Origin: Peromyscus leucopus
Taxonomy: Eukaryota > Chordata > Mammalia > Rodentia > Cricetidae
Length of the DNA: 64,000 nt
Assembly: GCF_004664715.2 (NCBI RefSeq)
Contig: NC_051068.1
Location: forward strand, 16,371,798 to 16,435,797
Reading direction: 5' to 3'
Positions within the stretch are counted from its first letter, which is position 1. Every line of letters starts with the position of its first letter. The position numbers and the translations under genes are program-made. Under the pieces are notes generated by a model, which saw only the letters and a program-made list of their open reading frames with translations, was not told the DNA's origin and searched no databases. Below are positions 23,150 to 35,304 of the stretch, one piece after another.

Positions 23150-23385
23150 CAACACAAATCAAGAATTTGGAAAAACAAGAATGAACTAAATTCAAGCCCT
23201 TCTATTAAGCCAGTATCACCTGAATACCAGAAATCAGAAAGAATACAAGTCAGAAAACCAAAATCAGAAAGAATACAAAAATGATTTAATGATGCAACTC
23301 AAGAATTTGGAAATACAAGAAAAGACATGACCAAACTTCTTCAATAAAGGCAGTATCACTCTAAGATCAAAGTCAGATAAAGATA
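23150..23385 (+). repeat. Imperfect tandem duplication within the L1 ORF2 remnant
   Basis: Unit A (about 23155-23245) and unit B (about 23292-23385) both read CAAGAATTTGGAAA, ACAAGAA, CAGTATCAC and AAAGTCAGA/AAATCAGA in order, about 135 bp apart. Confidence 0.6.
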
Positions 23386-26346
23386 AAACAGCAACAGGAA
23401 AACTGCAGGACAATATCCCAATGAACATAGACTCAAAGATGTTCTATGAAATACTTGCAGACAGAATACCCTCGAAAGATTATCTACCATGACTAGGTTG
23501 TCTTCATCCCTGAAGTGAAAGGATTGTCCAATATACGTAAGTCAATAAATGTAATAAAGCACATAAATGAACAAAGTCAACTCAACAGATTCAGAAAGAG
23601 CCTTTGACAAAATCCAATATGCTTTCATGATAAAAAGTTCTAGAGAATGTAGGACTAGAGGGAGAGTAGTTCAACAATGTACAGCTATATAAGAGAAATC
23701 TACACATCATCCTGAAATGAGAAAACAAGAAGCAATCCCACTGGAGTCAGGGAAGAGACAGGGATGTCTAAAATCCCTCTCCTTTTCAATATCATGCTTG
23801 AAGTACTAGCTGGAAATTAAAGGGATGGAAATAAGAAAAGAAGGAGTAAAACTATCCCTTTTCTCAGATATGAGACTATATACATTAGCAATACCAATGA
23901 TTCTATTAGAAAACTTTTAGAAATGATAAATTCAGCACTTGGCAAGATGCAGAATCAATGTGCACAAACCAATGCTTTTTTTTTTTTTTACACACCAACA
24001 ACAGGCACACATAGGCACAGATACTAACTCCATATGGATCAAAGACCTAAATGTGAGACCTGAAACACTGAAACTGCTGGAAGAAAACCTAGGTAGTACC
24101 TACATCACATAGGTGTGGGAAAGAACTTTATACACAGGACTCTGTTTGTCCAAGAACTAAGGCCAACAATTGAAATGTGGGGTCTAATAAAACTACAAAG
24201 CTTCTACACAGCTAAAGAAAGAATCAGTTGAGTGAAGAGGAAGCCCACAGATCGGGAGAGAATCTTTGTCAGCTACACATCTGACAGAGGTTTAATAGCC
24301 AGAATACATAAAGAGCTCAAAAACTAGACAAACAAAATGACCCATTCAAAAACTGGGCCTGAAACTGAGCAAAAGTTCCCAAAGAAGAAAAAATGTCTAA
24401 GAAATATTTAAAAAATGTTCATCATCCATAGCAATTAGGGTAATGCAAGTGCAAACAACTTTGAGATTTTATCTTGCCCCAGTCAGAATGGCAAAGATCC
24501 ATAAAACAACAAACACAAAAGGCTGGCAAGGCTGTGGGGAAAGGGGAACCCTTGTTCACAATTGGTAGGGTTGCAAGCTGGTCCAGCCACTCTGGAAATC
24601 AAGACAGAGACTCTTAAAAATAAAAATAAATCTATGCTATGGCCGTGTTATATGACTCCTCAATATGCCCAAAGGACTCAACATTCTACTTCACAGATAC
24701 TCGCTCAGCCGTATTCATTGCTGCTCTATTCACAATAGCTAGAAATGGAGACAACCTAAATGTCCTTCGACTAACAAGTAGATAATGAAAGTGTGTACAT
24801 ATACACTATGTAATACCATCCAACTGTAAAGAGAAAGGAAATCATGAAATTTGCAGGTAAATGGATAGAACTATGGAAGATCATATTGAATGAGGCAGCC
24901 CAGATCCAGAAAGGTAAATGTCCAATGCTCTCTGTCATCTGAGGTTCTTAGCTCCAAATCTTCAGAAGTGAGTGTATAACTTAGAGTGACTAAAGAAACC
25001 AGAATGTAAAAAGGGACCACTGTGTGGCAGGGCTGGAAGGAGCAATAGTGAGGGGTACAAGTGAGCTGAGGAGGTAAATGGGAACCACAGAGGGAGGCTT
25101 TAATTAGGGAGGGGCAATAAATACAGAAACGGAAGAGAAGGGGGAACAGTAAGGATGTTTGAAAAAGTCATAAGCAGCCATATTAATATCATCTAATTAA
25201 AAATAACTACAACAAATGGAAGTCTGTGTATACATATAAATATATGGTTTAAATCAAAGTCTCCATCTGGGCTGATAATGCTTCCCCTGAGTCATAGCCT
25301 AACAAAAACCCAACACTAGGCATGGAACTCCACTTTTGAGTTTTTGGTCAGGGTTGTTCAAGAGACTCCCAAAGCAGTACAGGCTATTGCTATTGTCCTT
25401 GTTTGACTCCCCCAAGAGGTATAGGCAAGTCCCTGTTGCTGAAGACATCACATCCTACACTTCAGACACAGGACCCAGAGAACCTGAGCTGGATCAGGTC
25501 TGAAAATCTCCTCTCTGGGGACTAGCTTTCATGATCAGATGACTCTAAGCAAGTATACAAAGAAGGGAAATAACCAATAGTCTACTAGTTATGATGCCTA
25601 TGAACCACAATAATGGCTAGCCTGACAAATAACCCCAAGGGTACACATACCTTGATGGTAACCAACAGCTCTCTGATTGGACTTGAGTCCTACTCAGCAA
25701 GAGGGAAACAAAGCCTAGTACTGTAAACCTAGCCAATTTACTCGGGGATAATGATGTTAGGGATTTTGGAGGAGAAGCTATAACCACCACTTTTCTAAAC
25801 CAGCAGAATCCTTAACTGTATTCTAAATATTTAATCCTTTTAATCACAAATAAGTATATCTTATTTCCTTCATCAAGAAAACTTCTCTTTGCAACAGATA
25901 GAGACCATTAAAGAAAAGTACAACCAATCAAACTACAGAGTTGTGGAGCCCAGTCCCAATCTATATCTGTAACACAGCTCCTGCACCTCAGGCCCAGGGA
26001 TTGTTGCAGAAGAGGGCTGGAAAGCTTGTGACAGTCAGAAGAACAGGAAGTTTGCTGTGAGGTGGTGTCTTCTAGCCATTTCAGAGATGCTAGACCTGTG
26101 AAGTCTCACCAGCTTGTCTGCCTAAACAAGACCTGAACACAGACTATCTCAATAGACCTACTCATGCGAAAGGGGGAAAGCTCATGAGGCCTCAGCCGTA
26201 AAGAACTACAGGCAACGAAGGAAGGAAGGCAGAGAGCAGGAGAAACAGTCTTCCCCAGGGAAGAGAGGAGGACAACGATTGGTTATCCAATATAAAATGA
26301 CCCTCCCTCAAAATGTGAATACAAGTAATATTGTACAGACTTTGCA

Positions 26347-26349
<3 letters not shown>

Positions 26350-26399
<50 letters not shown>

Positions 26400-26409
26400 A
26401 AAAAAAAAA
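26350..26409. repeat. (CA)n followed by A-run
   Basis: About 22 CA units running directly into about 14 A residues. Confidence 0.95.
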
Positions 26410-26521
26410 GAGGAAAAGAGGCCATGAATTTTAAAAGAGTAAGGAGGAGTATATGGGGAGTAGTTGAAGGTAGGAAAGCAAAGGGGGAAATGATGTAATT
26501 ATAATCTCAAGAGATAATTTA

Positions 26522-26900
26522 AAAAATAAGTCAGACAAATGGCCAACAGTTATATTAAAAAGTGTTAAGTCATAGTTACCACTAAGGAAATGTAAATTAA
26601 AATCACAACAAGACCTCTTATCTGTTAGCATAGTTATTATTAAAGTCACAAAAGATACCAGTATTGGTGAGGATATAGACACAGGTTCATTTGTATCTTG
26701 TTGGTTAGATAGATACTACTCCTGCCCTTATAGGAAACAATATGGAGGCTTCTCAAAAACTTAAAGCTAATTCATCCACATATCCTTAGGAAATAAAATC
26801 TATGTGCTAAACAGACAACCACAGTCTGCCCTCACTCCAGGGTCGCTCATGGCAGCTCCATATTGAAACAACTGTGTCCATCCACAAATCAGTAAAGATT
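26522..26900 (+). mobile_element. Second, older L1 ORF2 fragment
   Basis: Reads AAGGAAATGTAAATTAAAATC, ATTATTAAAGTCACAAAAGAT, CAGTATTGGTGAGGATATAG and AATATGGAGGCTTCTCAAAA, matching the late ORF2 region in plus orientation, truncated on both sides. Confidence 0.75.
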
Positions 26901-26978
26901 TTTTTTGGGTACATTTGTATGATTAAATATTAACAGTTTAATTTTTTTATTTGTGTGTATATGTATGACATGTGCACA

Positions 26979-26982
<4 letters not shown>

Positions 26983-27032
<50 letters not shown>

Positions 27033-27076
27033 CTTGTGCGTGTGCGTGTGCGTGCGTGTGTGTGTGTGTGTGTGTT

Positions 27077-27126
<50 letters not shown>
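26983..27126. repeat. Compound (TG)n/(CG) microsatellite
   Basis: Long TG array interrupted by TGCGCGCGTG and GTGCGTGCG segments. Frames crossing it (Cys/Val or His/Thr repeats) are artefacts of the repeat. Confidence 0.95.
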
Positions 27127-27128
<2 letters not shown>

Positions 27129-27400
27129 GCATGTATGTGGAGGTCAGAGGACAAATGTGGGTGTCTATCCTCAGCTTCCACTTTTTCTCTTGGTTGTCCA
27201 TCATCAGTCACACCCCAGGCTACCTGGGCAGCAAGTTTCCAGGGACTCTCTTGTCTCTGTCTCCCGTTTTACCACAGGAGCACTGCAATTATAGACTCTA
27301 CTGTGCCTGGCTCTGTGTGAGCTCTAGAGATTAACATTCAGGGCCTCAGACTTGTACAGTAAGCACTTTACTCATCAAGGCAGCTCCCCAACCTATTACT
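27127..27400 (-). mobile_element. B2/B3-like SINE (minus)
   Basis: ATGTGGAGGTCAGAGGACAA and CAGTAAGCACTTTACTCATC are the reverse complement of rodent B3/B2 text, joined to the TG-rich tail on its left. The middle is diverged. A-run at 27411-27428. Confidence 0.65.
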
Positions 27401-27541
27401 CAGTCTCTAAAAAAAAAAAAAAAAAAAACAAAAAAGTAGAAGCAATATTCTCTTTCATTTCCCACTTTCCATCTTTCTACTTGTTTGACATTGAAAATAT
27501 AGCATACTTTAAAATACTATAAAAAGTCAGTGCTAAAATGT

Positions 27542-28134
27542 ACCAGGCTTTCTATTTTGGGCCATCAACCAGTTCCCAAATCATGACATGGAGACTTATT
27601 TTTAGTTATGAATGCTCAGCCTAGCTTAGATTCATTTCTTGCTAGTTTTTATAACTTAACCTGTTTCTTCTCCCCTTCTTCTCCTCCTCCTTCTTCCCCC
27701 CATCTCTTTCTGTCCTACTTTCCTGCTGTCTCTATATCTGGTTGGCAGCTGCCTGGCTTCCAGCTCCAGTCATATCTCTCTTTTTCTCCCCCATTCTCTT
27801 CTCCTTCTTCTTTCCCCTTCTCTTCTCATTTTTCTCTTGAGCCTAGATTCCTTCTCCTATTTACTCTCTCTGCCTGTTAGCCTAGTCTATCCCTCTTCTT
27901 CCTAGCTATTGGCTATTCATACTTTTATTCAGGTGCCTTAGGCAGGCAAGGTGAAACAGCAACACATCTTTTCATAATTAAACAAATGTAGCATAAACAA
28001 ATGTAGCACATCCTTACATCGTTAAACAAATGCAGCATAAACAAAAGTAACACACCTTTACACAGTTAAAGCAATATTCCACAGCATAAACAAATGTAAC
28101 ACATCTTTACATAGTTAAAAAATATTCCACAACA
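27542..28134 (-). repeat. Diverged solo LTR (minus) with expanded end
   Basis: The plus strand begins near GGGCCATCAACCAGTTCCC and ends ATATTCCACAACA. Shared order with the 46-49 kb LTR family: AGTTATGAATGCTCAGCC, TAGCTATTGGCTATTC, AGGCAAGGTGAAACAGC, TTAAACAAATG. The middle is C/T-rich (TTCTTCTCCTCCTCC). The GTTAAACAAATG...AGCATAAACAAA segment is repeated about three to four times at 27975-28130. Confidence 0.65.
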
Positions 28135-28734
28135 CTAAAATTCTATGGCCCAAGATGTTAATAAATGTTCTAGAAGTTCACTGAATTCCTTTTATTAAGT
28201 ATAAAATTAAAGCAGTTTAATTTCCTTATGGAAAAAAACTTTGAATACTAAGATTCCCACATTACAATCTCTGAATATCAATAATTTTCCAGAAATCAAC
28301 CTCAAACTGACCAGGGACTCTCCATCTGCTGAATAAATTTCATAGTGATGGAAGGTAGCTGAAAAGTCATCAACAGTCTTGCCTAGCACTGGATTCTGCA
28401 GACCTGCCAGGCAAGACGTGCCCAGCAGTGTGATAGTGGCATGACCTTTATGGGGCTAACCACTCACTTTCTGCTTGGATTTGAGACAGACTCCACAGCC
28501 AGGATTTCAGGTCTTGTATTGTAAACCTGTAAAAAAAAATCCATGCCTGGGGAGGTCATAGGCTCTACTGTTACCGTATTGCTAAAAGGTCATGTTTTCA
28601 AATGACCTTCTAAACATTTTATACCTTTATCTAGAGATTTGTGCTTCTCTCTACTTTGGTCAGAGAAGTTTCTTTTTTAAAAGAGCAGTGGTAATGCAGA
28701 GATTCACAACTAGTCAAAAATGCTGAAAATATGT
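28135..28734. other. Unassigned sequence
   Basis: No gene or repeat recognised. Confidence 0.4.
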
Positions 28735-29290
28735 GACTATGAGTGTTCAGTCATAGATGGGTCCAACCTCCCTCAACCCAAGGCTCAGGGGCTATGGTCG
28801 AAGAGGAGACAGAAAGAATGCAAGTTCCAAATGATGCTGATGAGAGCTATGAAACACTGGCTTCTGGACATGGCAAGGCTGCTTCACACATGAACCTGTA
28901 GCATCTGTGGTCCTCTGTGCACAAGATCAAACTAGTTACAATCTCAGCAAAGATGAGGATACTGGCTTCCAAGCCCAATTCCCAATTGAGGAGCTATTGT
29001 CAGAGGAAGCTTGCTGAGAGGGAAAGCCACTGTTTGGGTGGGGTGACAACTGGGAGTCCACCCATGTCCTAGTGGATGGCCCCATACCCATGCACATATG
29101 GACAGCATGAATTGGATGCAGTAGATTATTTTTTAAAAAGACATGAAGCTGGGAGGAGCTGTGTTGGGGATTCTTGAAGGTGGAGCTGTAAGGAGATAAT
29201 AGGGGATGGGTATGATCAAAATACATTGTATACATGTATGAAATGTGCAAAGAATGAGAAGTATTTTGACATTTGAAATATACCACTCCA
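28735..29290 (+). mobile_element. L1 (Lx-like) 3' UTR end
   Basis: ACAACTGGGAGTCCACCCATG, GTCCTAGTGGATGGCCCCAT, AAAGACATGAAGCTGGGAGG and ATCAAAATACATTGTATAC are the recurring end of rodent L1 3' UTRs in plus orientation. A T-run at 29299-29316 follows. Confidence 0.75.
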
Positions 29291-29330
29291 AATGGTGTTT
29301 TTTTTTTTTTTTTGGCCATATTTTGGCATG

Positions 29331-31159
29331 ACTGTTCAGAGGATCAGCAAGGCCAGGAATGGCTTTGGGAAGTTATCCTTTGTGAAGTGATTTCTGACTG
29401 CAGAGGAAATCTACATGACTGATGTAAGCAGTGGCTGCAGACAGGCTTCTCTGAGGCCCCTTTACTTGCCACATATAGTAAAAGAAAGATTATATAGATT
29501 CCTCATCGAGATTTCTAGATAATGAATATCCCCAGTAATAACTATCCCTTCTTGTCTCAGTGCTTATGGGAATGTGTAACCAAATTGACCAGGACCCAGT
29601 CAACACCTTTCCTGTTTGTTTTTTTCAACCAGTGCAATAGAATGGCTAATTATGGCAATCTCTTTTATTTTTCTTAATTATACTTGAGATGAGAAGAATT
29701 CACATATTCTTTGTTTATGTTAAAATACAACAGCATTTAGATTGGACTTATATTTCAGGTGATCACAGATAAATGTGTGACTGTCATGACTCCCAGCATC
29801 TCCCTCTTCAGGACTCTGGGATAACCATTTCTTTCAATTCAATTAGTCTAGATGAGCAACCAAGTGTTCATTTTTGAGGCTGCCTCTGGACAGCAGTTGT
29901 AATTTCATAAAGCTGCTAAAACCCTCCAAACACCAGTGTTACTTATGAACGTCTTTCGAGCACACTTGGCAACATGACCTCTGCTTCATTTTTACATAAT
30001 AGAAATGTATGTCTGTTAATAGTTGTAAGTGTGGAAGAGAAATGTAGATTTTACTACTTCATCATCTCCAAATAGAAGGTAAGAGGAACAGATGTTGAGC
30101 AAGCTAACCCACATATCAAGCACAGGAATTAGAGAAAGCATTTTTCATATGTCTACCTTTAATTATGGGTATTTCCACATAATCTTTTAAAAACTTCATC
30201 AGAGACATTCAAACACAACTAACTGGAAGTTCAATGTTCATATAAAACCCACAATAATAAAACCCACAAATATACGTAAATATATATTTACTATCCTATT
30301 TCATATTATCTACTTGTCTATTTTCTAAGCCAATTTCCAATTCCATTTTAACACTAGACCTCTATCTAGCTCGTATAAGGACCCCATATGTTCATTCATG
30401 TTACTTCTAATCAGCTTATCTGATGAAAACACAAGAAAAATTGATTAGAAGCCAAGAGCAAATGCTTTTGTCTCTACATTAGAAAACTCAATACAGAAAC
30501 ATTTACAATTGATAGTTATCTGAATAAGAGACCAGAGAATATAATTACTATTCTTCATGGACTTAATACATTTTCTATTCATATAGCATAGTCCTTTTTT
30601 CTCTAATTATTAATCTGCTAATGTCATTAGAGGCTCTTAACAGCTAAAATAACAGAACTTCATTTTCACATTTTTATACTGACAAAGAAAAACAACAAAT
30701 GGCATAAATAAAAAGCATTAGGAATGAAAAGCAGAATGTAAGTGCAGGTATTTTAATAACCAACCTCACAAACAACATTGTATCTTTACAAAACAAGCAG
30801 ACTTTAAAAGAATGTCTCAGAGAACATCCCATACATTGGCATAACTGTTTTTGCCAGTGTTGGCGTCTCCTCTATTTCTGTTTAGATGAACCAGTTTCTG
30901 CTTCTTGAAGATAGACAAGGCCCTGTTGAAGGATTGGCCAAGCATTGTGAGCTGAGTGCCATGTCATTTTCAGATCAAAGCATTTAATTCCCAATGGTCA
31001 GCTTTCTGTTCCTCTCAGCTTGTGAACAGCAATGGTAGAAACACACACTAAAACTCGGGTGACTAAAATGAGTAGAACAAATGCTTTCCAGCACTGGGCT
31101 TGTGACAAGAAGCTGTTGTTGCCACTTCCTAACCTATTTTTGTCAAATGCAAATGGCCC
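29331..31159. other. Unassigned AT-rich sequence, 1.8 kb
   Basis: No gene, RNA or clear repeat recognised. Confidence 0.4.
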
Positions 31160-31678
31160 TGTTGCTAGAATTTTCCGCCTTGCCCACAGTCAGGACAAAT
31201 CTTTGTCACCCGCCAGTCCCACAGCCGCTCAGACCCAACCAAGTAAACACAGAGACTTATATTGCTTACAAACTGTATGGCCGTGGCAGGCTTCTTGCTA
31301 ACTGTGCTTATAGCTTAAATTAATCCATTTCCATAAATCTATACCTTGCCACGTGGCTGGTGGCCTACCGGCATCTTCACATGCTGCTGGTCATGGCGGC
31401 ATCTGGCAGTCAGTCCTTCTGCCTTCCTGTCCTTTTATTTCTCCTCTCTGTTAGTCCCGCCTATCCTTCCTGCCTAGCCACAGCCGATCAGGTTTTATTT
31501 ATTGATCAATCAGAACAACTTGACATACAGACCATCCCCCAGCACAGCCAAGTGCAGACCATCTCAGACACTTGCACTCAGGCCCATGGTCCTAATCATC
31601 CTCTATGCGGACCTGCTGGGTAACGCCACAAAGAACCCAAGAAGGGCTCCCACAGGACATACAGAACATCCCACAGCA
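31160..31678 (-). repeat. Solo LTR (minus) with perfect 6-bp target duplication
   Basis: On the minus strand it runs TGCTGTGGGATGTTCTG ... TTCTAGCAACA, 519 bp. TGGCCC is present at 31154-31159 and again at 31679-31684. It shares AAGGTATAGATTTAT, AGTTAGCAAGAAGCCTGCCA and GCCATACAGTTTGTAAG with the ERV LTRs at 42574 and 45139. AATAAATAAAACC near its middle is a likely polyadenylation signal. The 6-bp duplication fits a class II (ERVK) integrase. Confidence 0.92.
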
Positions 31679-31684
31679 TGGCCC

Positions 31685-32140
31685 TTAAAATTAAACACAG
31701 TAAAGATGTTTTCCTATTGCACAAACTCCATACCCAAGACATTTCACAGGTAATTTCCCCCTAATATTCCAATATTAAAGTTGAATATAATCCTCAAAGC
31801 AAGGACTCCTCAATTTCTCAATTTATTTTGTAAACTACACCTAACTATATACCATTTTCCTGAACAATTATCCCCAATTCTTTCCCATCTTAAAGTACCT
31901 TCATTCTCTAGTTGTTCAAGACATAAAAAAAAATCTTGATGTCAGTCTCCTATGGTTTGGGTGTGGTTTGCCTTCCAAGGGTTCCTGTACTGGAAGCTTT
32001 GGTTCCTCAGTGTGGTAATGTAAAGATGTGGTAGGATCTTTAAAAGTGGGGTTTAGTTGGAGGTCATAGTCTTTGGGAGCATCTCTCTTAGAAGGAACTT
32101 CCAACTTAATGGAACCCTAGCTAGTTCCTGTCAGTTATTT
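31685..32140. other. Unassigned sequence
   Basis: No feature recognised. Confidence 0.4.
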
Positions 32141-32149
32141 TAAAAATCA

Positions 32150-32368
32150 GAGCTGGGACCAGAGAGATGCTCAGTAAAGAGAACTTGCTGTTCTTGTAGA
32201 AGACCTAGGTTCAGTTCCCAGTCCCCACATCAGAAGGCTCACAGCTATCTGTAACTTCAGTTCTAGAAGTTCCAAAGACTTCTGAGCTTCACAGGCAACT
32301 ACATGAATATGCTACACAAACAGATAAGCAGGCATTCACATACACAGAAATTAAAAATAAATGAAAAA
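32150..32368 (+). mobile_element. B2 SINE (plus)
   Basis: ACCAGAGAGATGCTCAGTAA, GACCTAGGTTCAGTTCCCAG and CACAGCTATCTGTAACTTCA follow the B2 order (tRNA-derived head, then body), ending in TTAAAAATAAATGAAAAAAG. Diverged. Confidence 0.8.
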
Positions 32369-32929
32369 AGAAAAGAAAAAAGCAAGACAGAGCCTCCTTG
32401 CTCTCTTGCATCTGGTCAGTCCATGCAAATTTTCTTTCCTTTTCACATTCCATTCATGACATCATCTGCCATGTTGTGACTCAGCCAGGCACCCTTCACC
32501 ACAGCTAGCACCATGCTTCTGAACCACCAATATAATGTCCTTAATATTTGCAGCACTCTGCCTCCTACCAACTCCCTTCTATTATCACGCTGAACTAATG
32601 CTTCATCTCAACTTAGCTATTGGGTCCTGAATGCCCCTTACCTCAAGCCCTCTGAAGTGGCTGACCCTTCCTATCCATCTGTGACTGCTTTCCTTAACTC
32701 CTTAGGTTCCCCTAAGGGGACATTTATTTTAAAATTGTAAACATACACCACATTTCACTCTCCACATTGTTGTCCTATTTTTTCTCTCAGAACTTAACTA
32801 CCATCTAGCATTACATGGTGTTCTCTGTCTCAGAGTGTGATCTGTGACTTTTCACATGCTTTGTTTATGCTATATTCATAGCATCTGGAATACTGACCAT
32901 CATTTCATCAATAGATAGTTATTGATGAA

Positions 32930-33221
32930 GACATGCAAAAAGAAATCACAGAAAACTATAGAGCAATCTTTCTCCTAAGGAAAACCAAAAGCATTCTAAA
33001 TGAAGATGTTGTGAAGAATATTTTTCACTATGTTAAAACTGTGTTTATTCCTACAACATAAGAAGTGGTGCCTCAGCCGGGCGGTGGTGGTGCACTCCTT
33101 TAATCCCAGCACTTGGGAGGCAGAGGCAGGCGGATCTTTATGAGTTCTATGCCAGCCTGGTCTACAGAGTGAGATCCAGGAAAGGCACAAAGCTACACAG
33201 AGAAACCCTGTCTCGAATAAC

Positions 33222-33263
<42 letters not shown>

Positions 33264-33440
33264 GGCGCCTCTAAAACATTAATGTAATTCACTATACTTG
33301 CAGTAAACTTCTTCAGGGTGAGATATATGACCCTCTATATAGAAGCAGGAAAGCATTTGATGGAATTCAACGATACTTACAGTAGACATAAAATCTTTTT
33401 AACGATGAAGAGTAGAAGAGATCTCAGAAAACCCTGTGGT
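32930..33440 (+). mobile_element. L1 ORF2 fragment interrupted by a B1
   Basis: Left part AGAAAACTATAGAGCAATC and right part GGAAAGCATTTGATGGAATT match the finger-to-palm region of L1 ORF2 in plus orientation. The two parts are split by the B1 at 33076-33260. Confidence 0.6.
33076..33260 (+). mobile_element. Young B1 SINE (plus)
   Basis: GCCGGGCGGTGGTGGTGCAC through GAAACCCTGTCTCGAATAAC plus an A-tail of about 39 nt. Target duplication AAGTGGTGCCTC (33063-33074) and AAGTGGCGCCTC (33260-33271), one mismatch that looks like a CpG transition. Confidence 0.95.
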
Positions 33441-33444
33441 AAAC

Positions 33445-34180
33445 TAGAAAAGACATGTCAAGGAAAGCAGACAATAGTGCTGAGAACTAATAATCAAGCC
33501 ATCAGTACTGCTTCCCCGCAACAATGCACTGCAAACCTCAGATTATTAGTAAATACCATGTGTGTCATGTCACGTAGATGAAAAGTAAGGACCGAATGTT
33601 GTAATTGACAGATCATATTGTTAACATTAGTAGTTTTCAACCTAACCACAAGAAATGGTTTTCTTTCAAAACTATCAGCCTGATATCTTAGGGAAAAAAA
33701 TATAGATTAGCTAAAAAGAAACTAAAGAAGACATAAAAGATATAAAACGTAATTTTTATTATTAGATTCAGCATATGCATTCACTTGTTCTGTCAGCTTG
33801 ATAAAAATATTTCCCAACACTCAGTCCAAATTTAATCTTCTCCTAGAAGATTCTAGCAGCAAATTCTCCAGTAATTGGCACTGGCCCCCGAACCATGTAT
33901 TGAATAATATTCACTTACAAAGAACCTCCCTACAAAATACCTACATTAAATTCTCAGAATTAATAAAAAGTCCTTGGCAAACTAGCTATGTTTAAGATCA
34001 TACCTCAATAAAAATTAATTACATGTATACATTGACTTATAAATAAGTAAAAATATGTCTGCGGAATTGAATATTTATTTGGAATATATTAAAGAAGAAT
34101 TAAGTAAAAAGGAAAGCTAAGTTATGTTTATAGATGAGAAACATCTTACATGGGTGCTACTTTTTCATGGATTTATTTAT
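33445..34180. other. Unassigned AT-rich sequence
   Basis: No feature recognised. Confidence 0.4.
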
Positions 34181-34184
34181 AAAT

Positions 34185-34940
34185 TCAAAGTAGTGTTATA
34201 GTACCAAAAGCAAAACCAATAAAAGTAAAAATAGGCAAATGGGAGTATATCTTACTAAAAAGTTCCTGTGCTTCTGTGCAATAAAGGAAGTCACAGGATG
34301 GAATTGGAGAAAGAGCTGCATATCATATATCTGAAAAGGGGTTAATACCCCAAATATAATCAGAGCTCTTATAATTCCACAATTTATAAAATGGAAATGC
34401 AAATCATAATCACCATGAAATATGGTTTCATGCATGTTGGGATGGCTGAAAAGAAAAGGAAGGGTGGGAGGAATGAATGAATGAAGAAAGGAAGGAAGGA
34501 AAGGAGGAAGGAAGGAAGACAATTCATCTTACACCTGTCAGGATGGCTGAGATCAATAAGATCAGAATGGCTGATGAGGATGTGGAGTAAGAGGAGTACT
34601 CATTGACTGCTGGTGGGAGTGCAAACTTGTACAGTCAATACAGTGGTTCCTCGGGAAATTGGGAATGAATCTACCTCAAGAACCAGCTATACCACTCTCG
34701 GCAATATACCCAAAGGATGCTCCATTCTACCACAAGGACACTTGCTCAACTATGTTTAATGTGGCTTTATGGCTAGTAGCCATATACTGGAGACAACCAG
34801 TTTCTTCTGTTGAGATGCCCCTTAACAGAAGAAATGTGGTACTTTATAAAATGGAGCATTACTCATATGTTTTTTGGGGAAAAAATACCATGAAATTTGC
34901 AGACAACTGGATAGAACTAGAAAAATTCATTCTGGATATC
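34185..34940 (+). mobile_element. L1 ORF2 3' part, left half of an interrupted L1
   Basis: ATACCCCAAATATAATCAGAG, AAATGGAAATGCAAATCATAA, AGGATGTGGAGTAAGAGGAG, TGCTGGTGGGAGTGCAAACT, ATATACCCAAAGGATGCTCC and TTTGCAGACAACTGGATAGA place this at the C-terminal end of ORF2. It stops at 34940, where an LTR begins. The same L1 appears to resume at about 40560. A GGAAGGAAGG tract lies at 34485-34520. Confidence 0.85.
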
Positions 34941-35304
34941 TGTTGCTGGAGGGCTTCTCTCCAGGTTCCCCAAGCCCCGCAGTCCCACAATCCACTTATA
35001 AAATAATCACTCAGACGCTTATATCACTTATAAACTGTATGGCCATGGCAGGCTTCTTGCTAACTGTTCTTTTATCTTAAATTAACCCATTTTTATAAAT
35101 CTATACCTTGCCACATGGCTGGTGGCTTACCAGAGTCTTTACATGCTGCTTGTCCTGGCAGTGGCTGCAGTGTCTCCCCCCTTAGCCTTCTGCTTCCCAG
35201 AATTCTCCTCTCTCCTTGTCCCACCTACTTCCTGCCTGGCAACCTACTTCCTGCCTGATCACTGGCCATCAGTGTTTTATTTATATAGAGCAATATCCAC
35301 AGTA
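34941..35304 (-). repeat. 3' LTR of minus-strand mys-like ERV
   Basis: The minus strand begins TACTGTGGATATTGCTC and ends CCCTCCAGCAACA, about 364 bp. By eye it is nearly colinear with the LTRs at 42574-42935 and 45139-45502. A purine tract (AAAGAAGAAAAGGGGAAG) lies immediately 5' of it on the minus strand. Confidence 0.9.

Larger units (their letters stand above)
22880..26520 (+). mobile_element. Old L1 (Lx-like): ORF2 remnants and long 3' UTR
   Basis: 22880-24960 is decayed L1 ORF2 in the plus direction. Recognisable blocks include AAATGGGTCAAGAAAGAAAT, GCCTTTGACAAAATCCAATA, ACCAGTGCAGAATCAATGTGC-like text near 23945, CCATATGGATCAAAGACCTAA, CAGAATGGCAAAGATCC and TGGATAGAACTATGGAAGATC. 24960-26520 is the matching 3' UTR (TGGAGCCCAGTCCCAATCTA, CCAGGGAATTGTTGCAGAAG-like text, GAGGCCATGAATTTTAAAAG, GAAATGATGTAATTATAATC). 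Frames are broken by many stops and indels. A (CA)n and A-run at 26350-26409 sits inside the 3' UTR. Confidence 0.85.

Noticed and set aside
26930..27334. Overlapping frames of 85-121 codons on both strands with Cys/Val or His/Thr repeats
   Set aside because: They are translations of the (TG)n/(CA)n array and have no independent coding signal.
34935..34940. GATATC next to the 34.9-kb LTR as a target duplication
   Set aside because: No matching GATATC lies at the other end of the composite near 40559.
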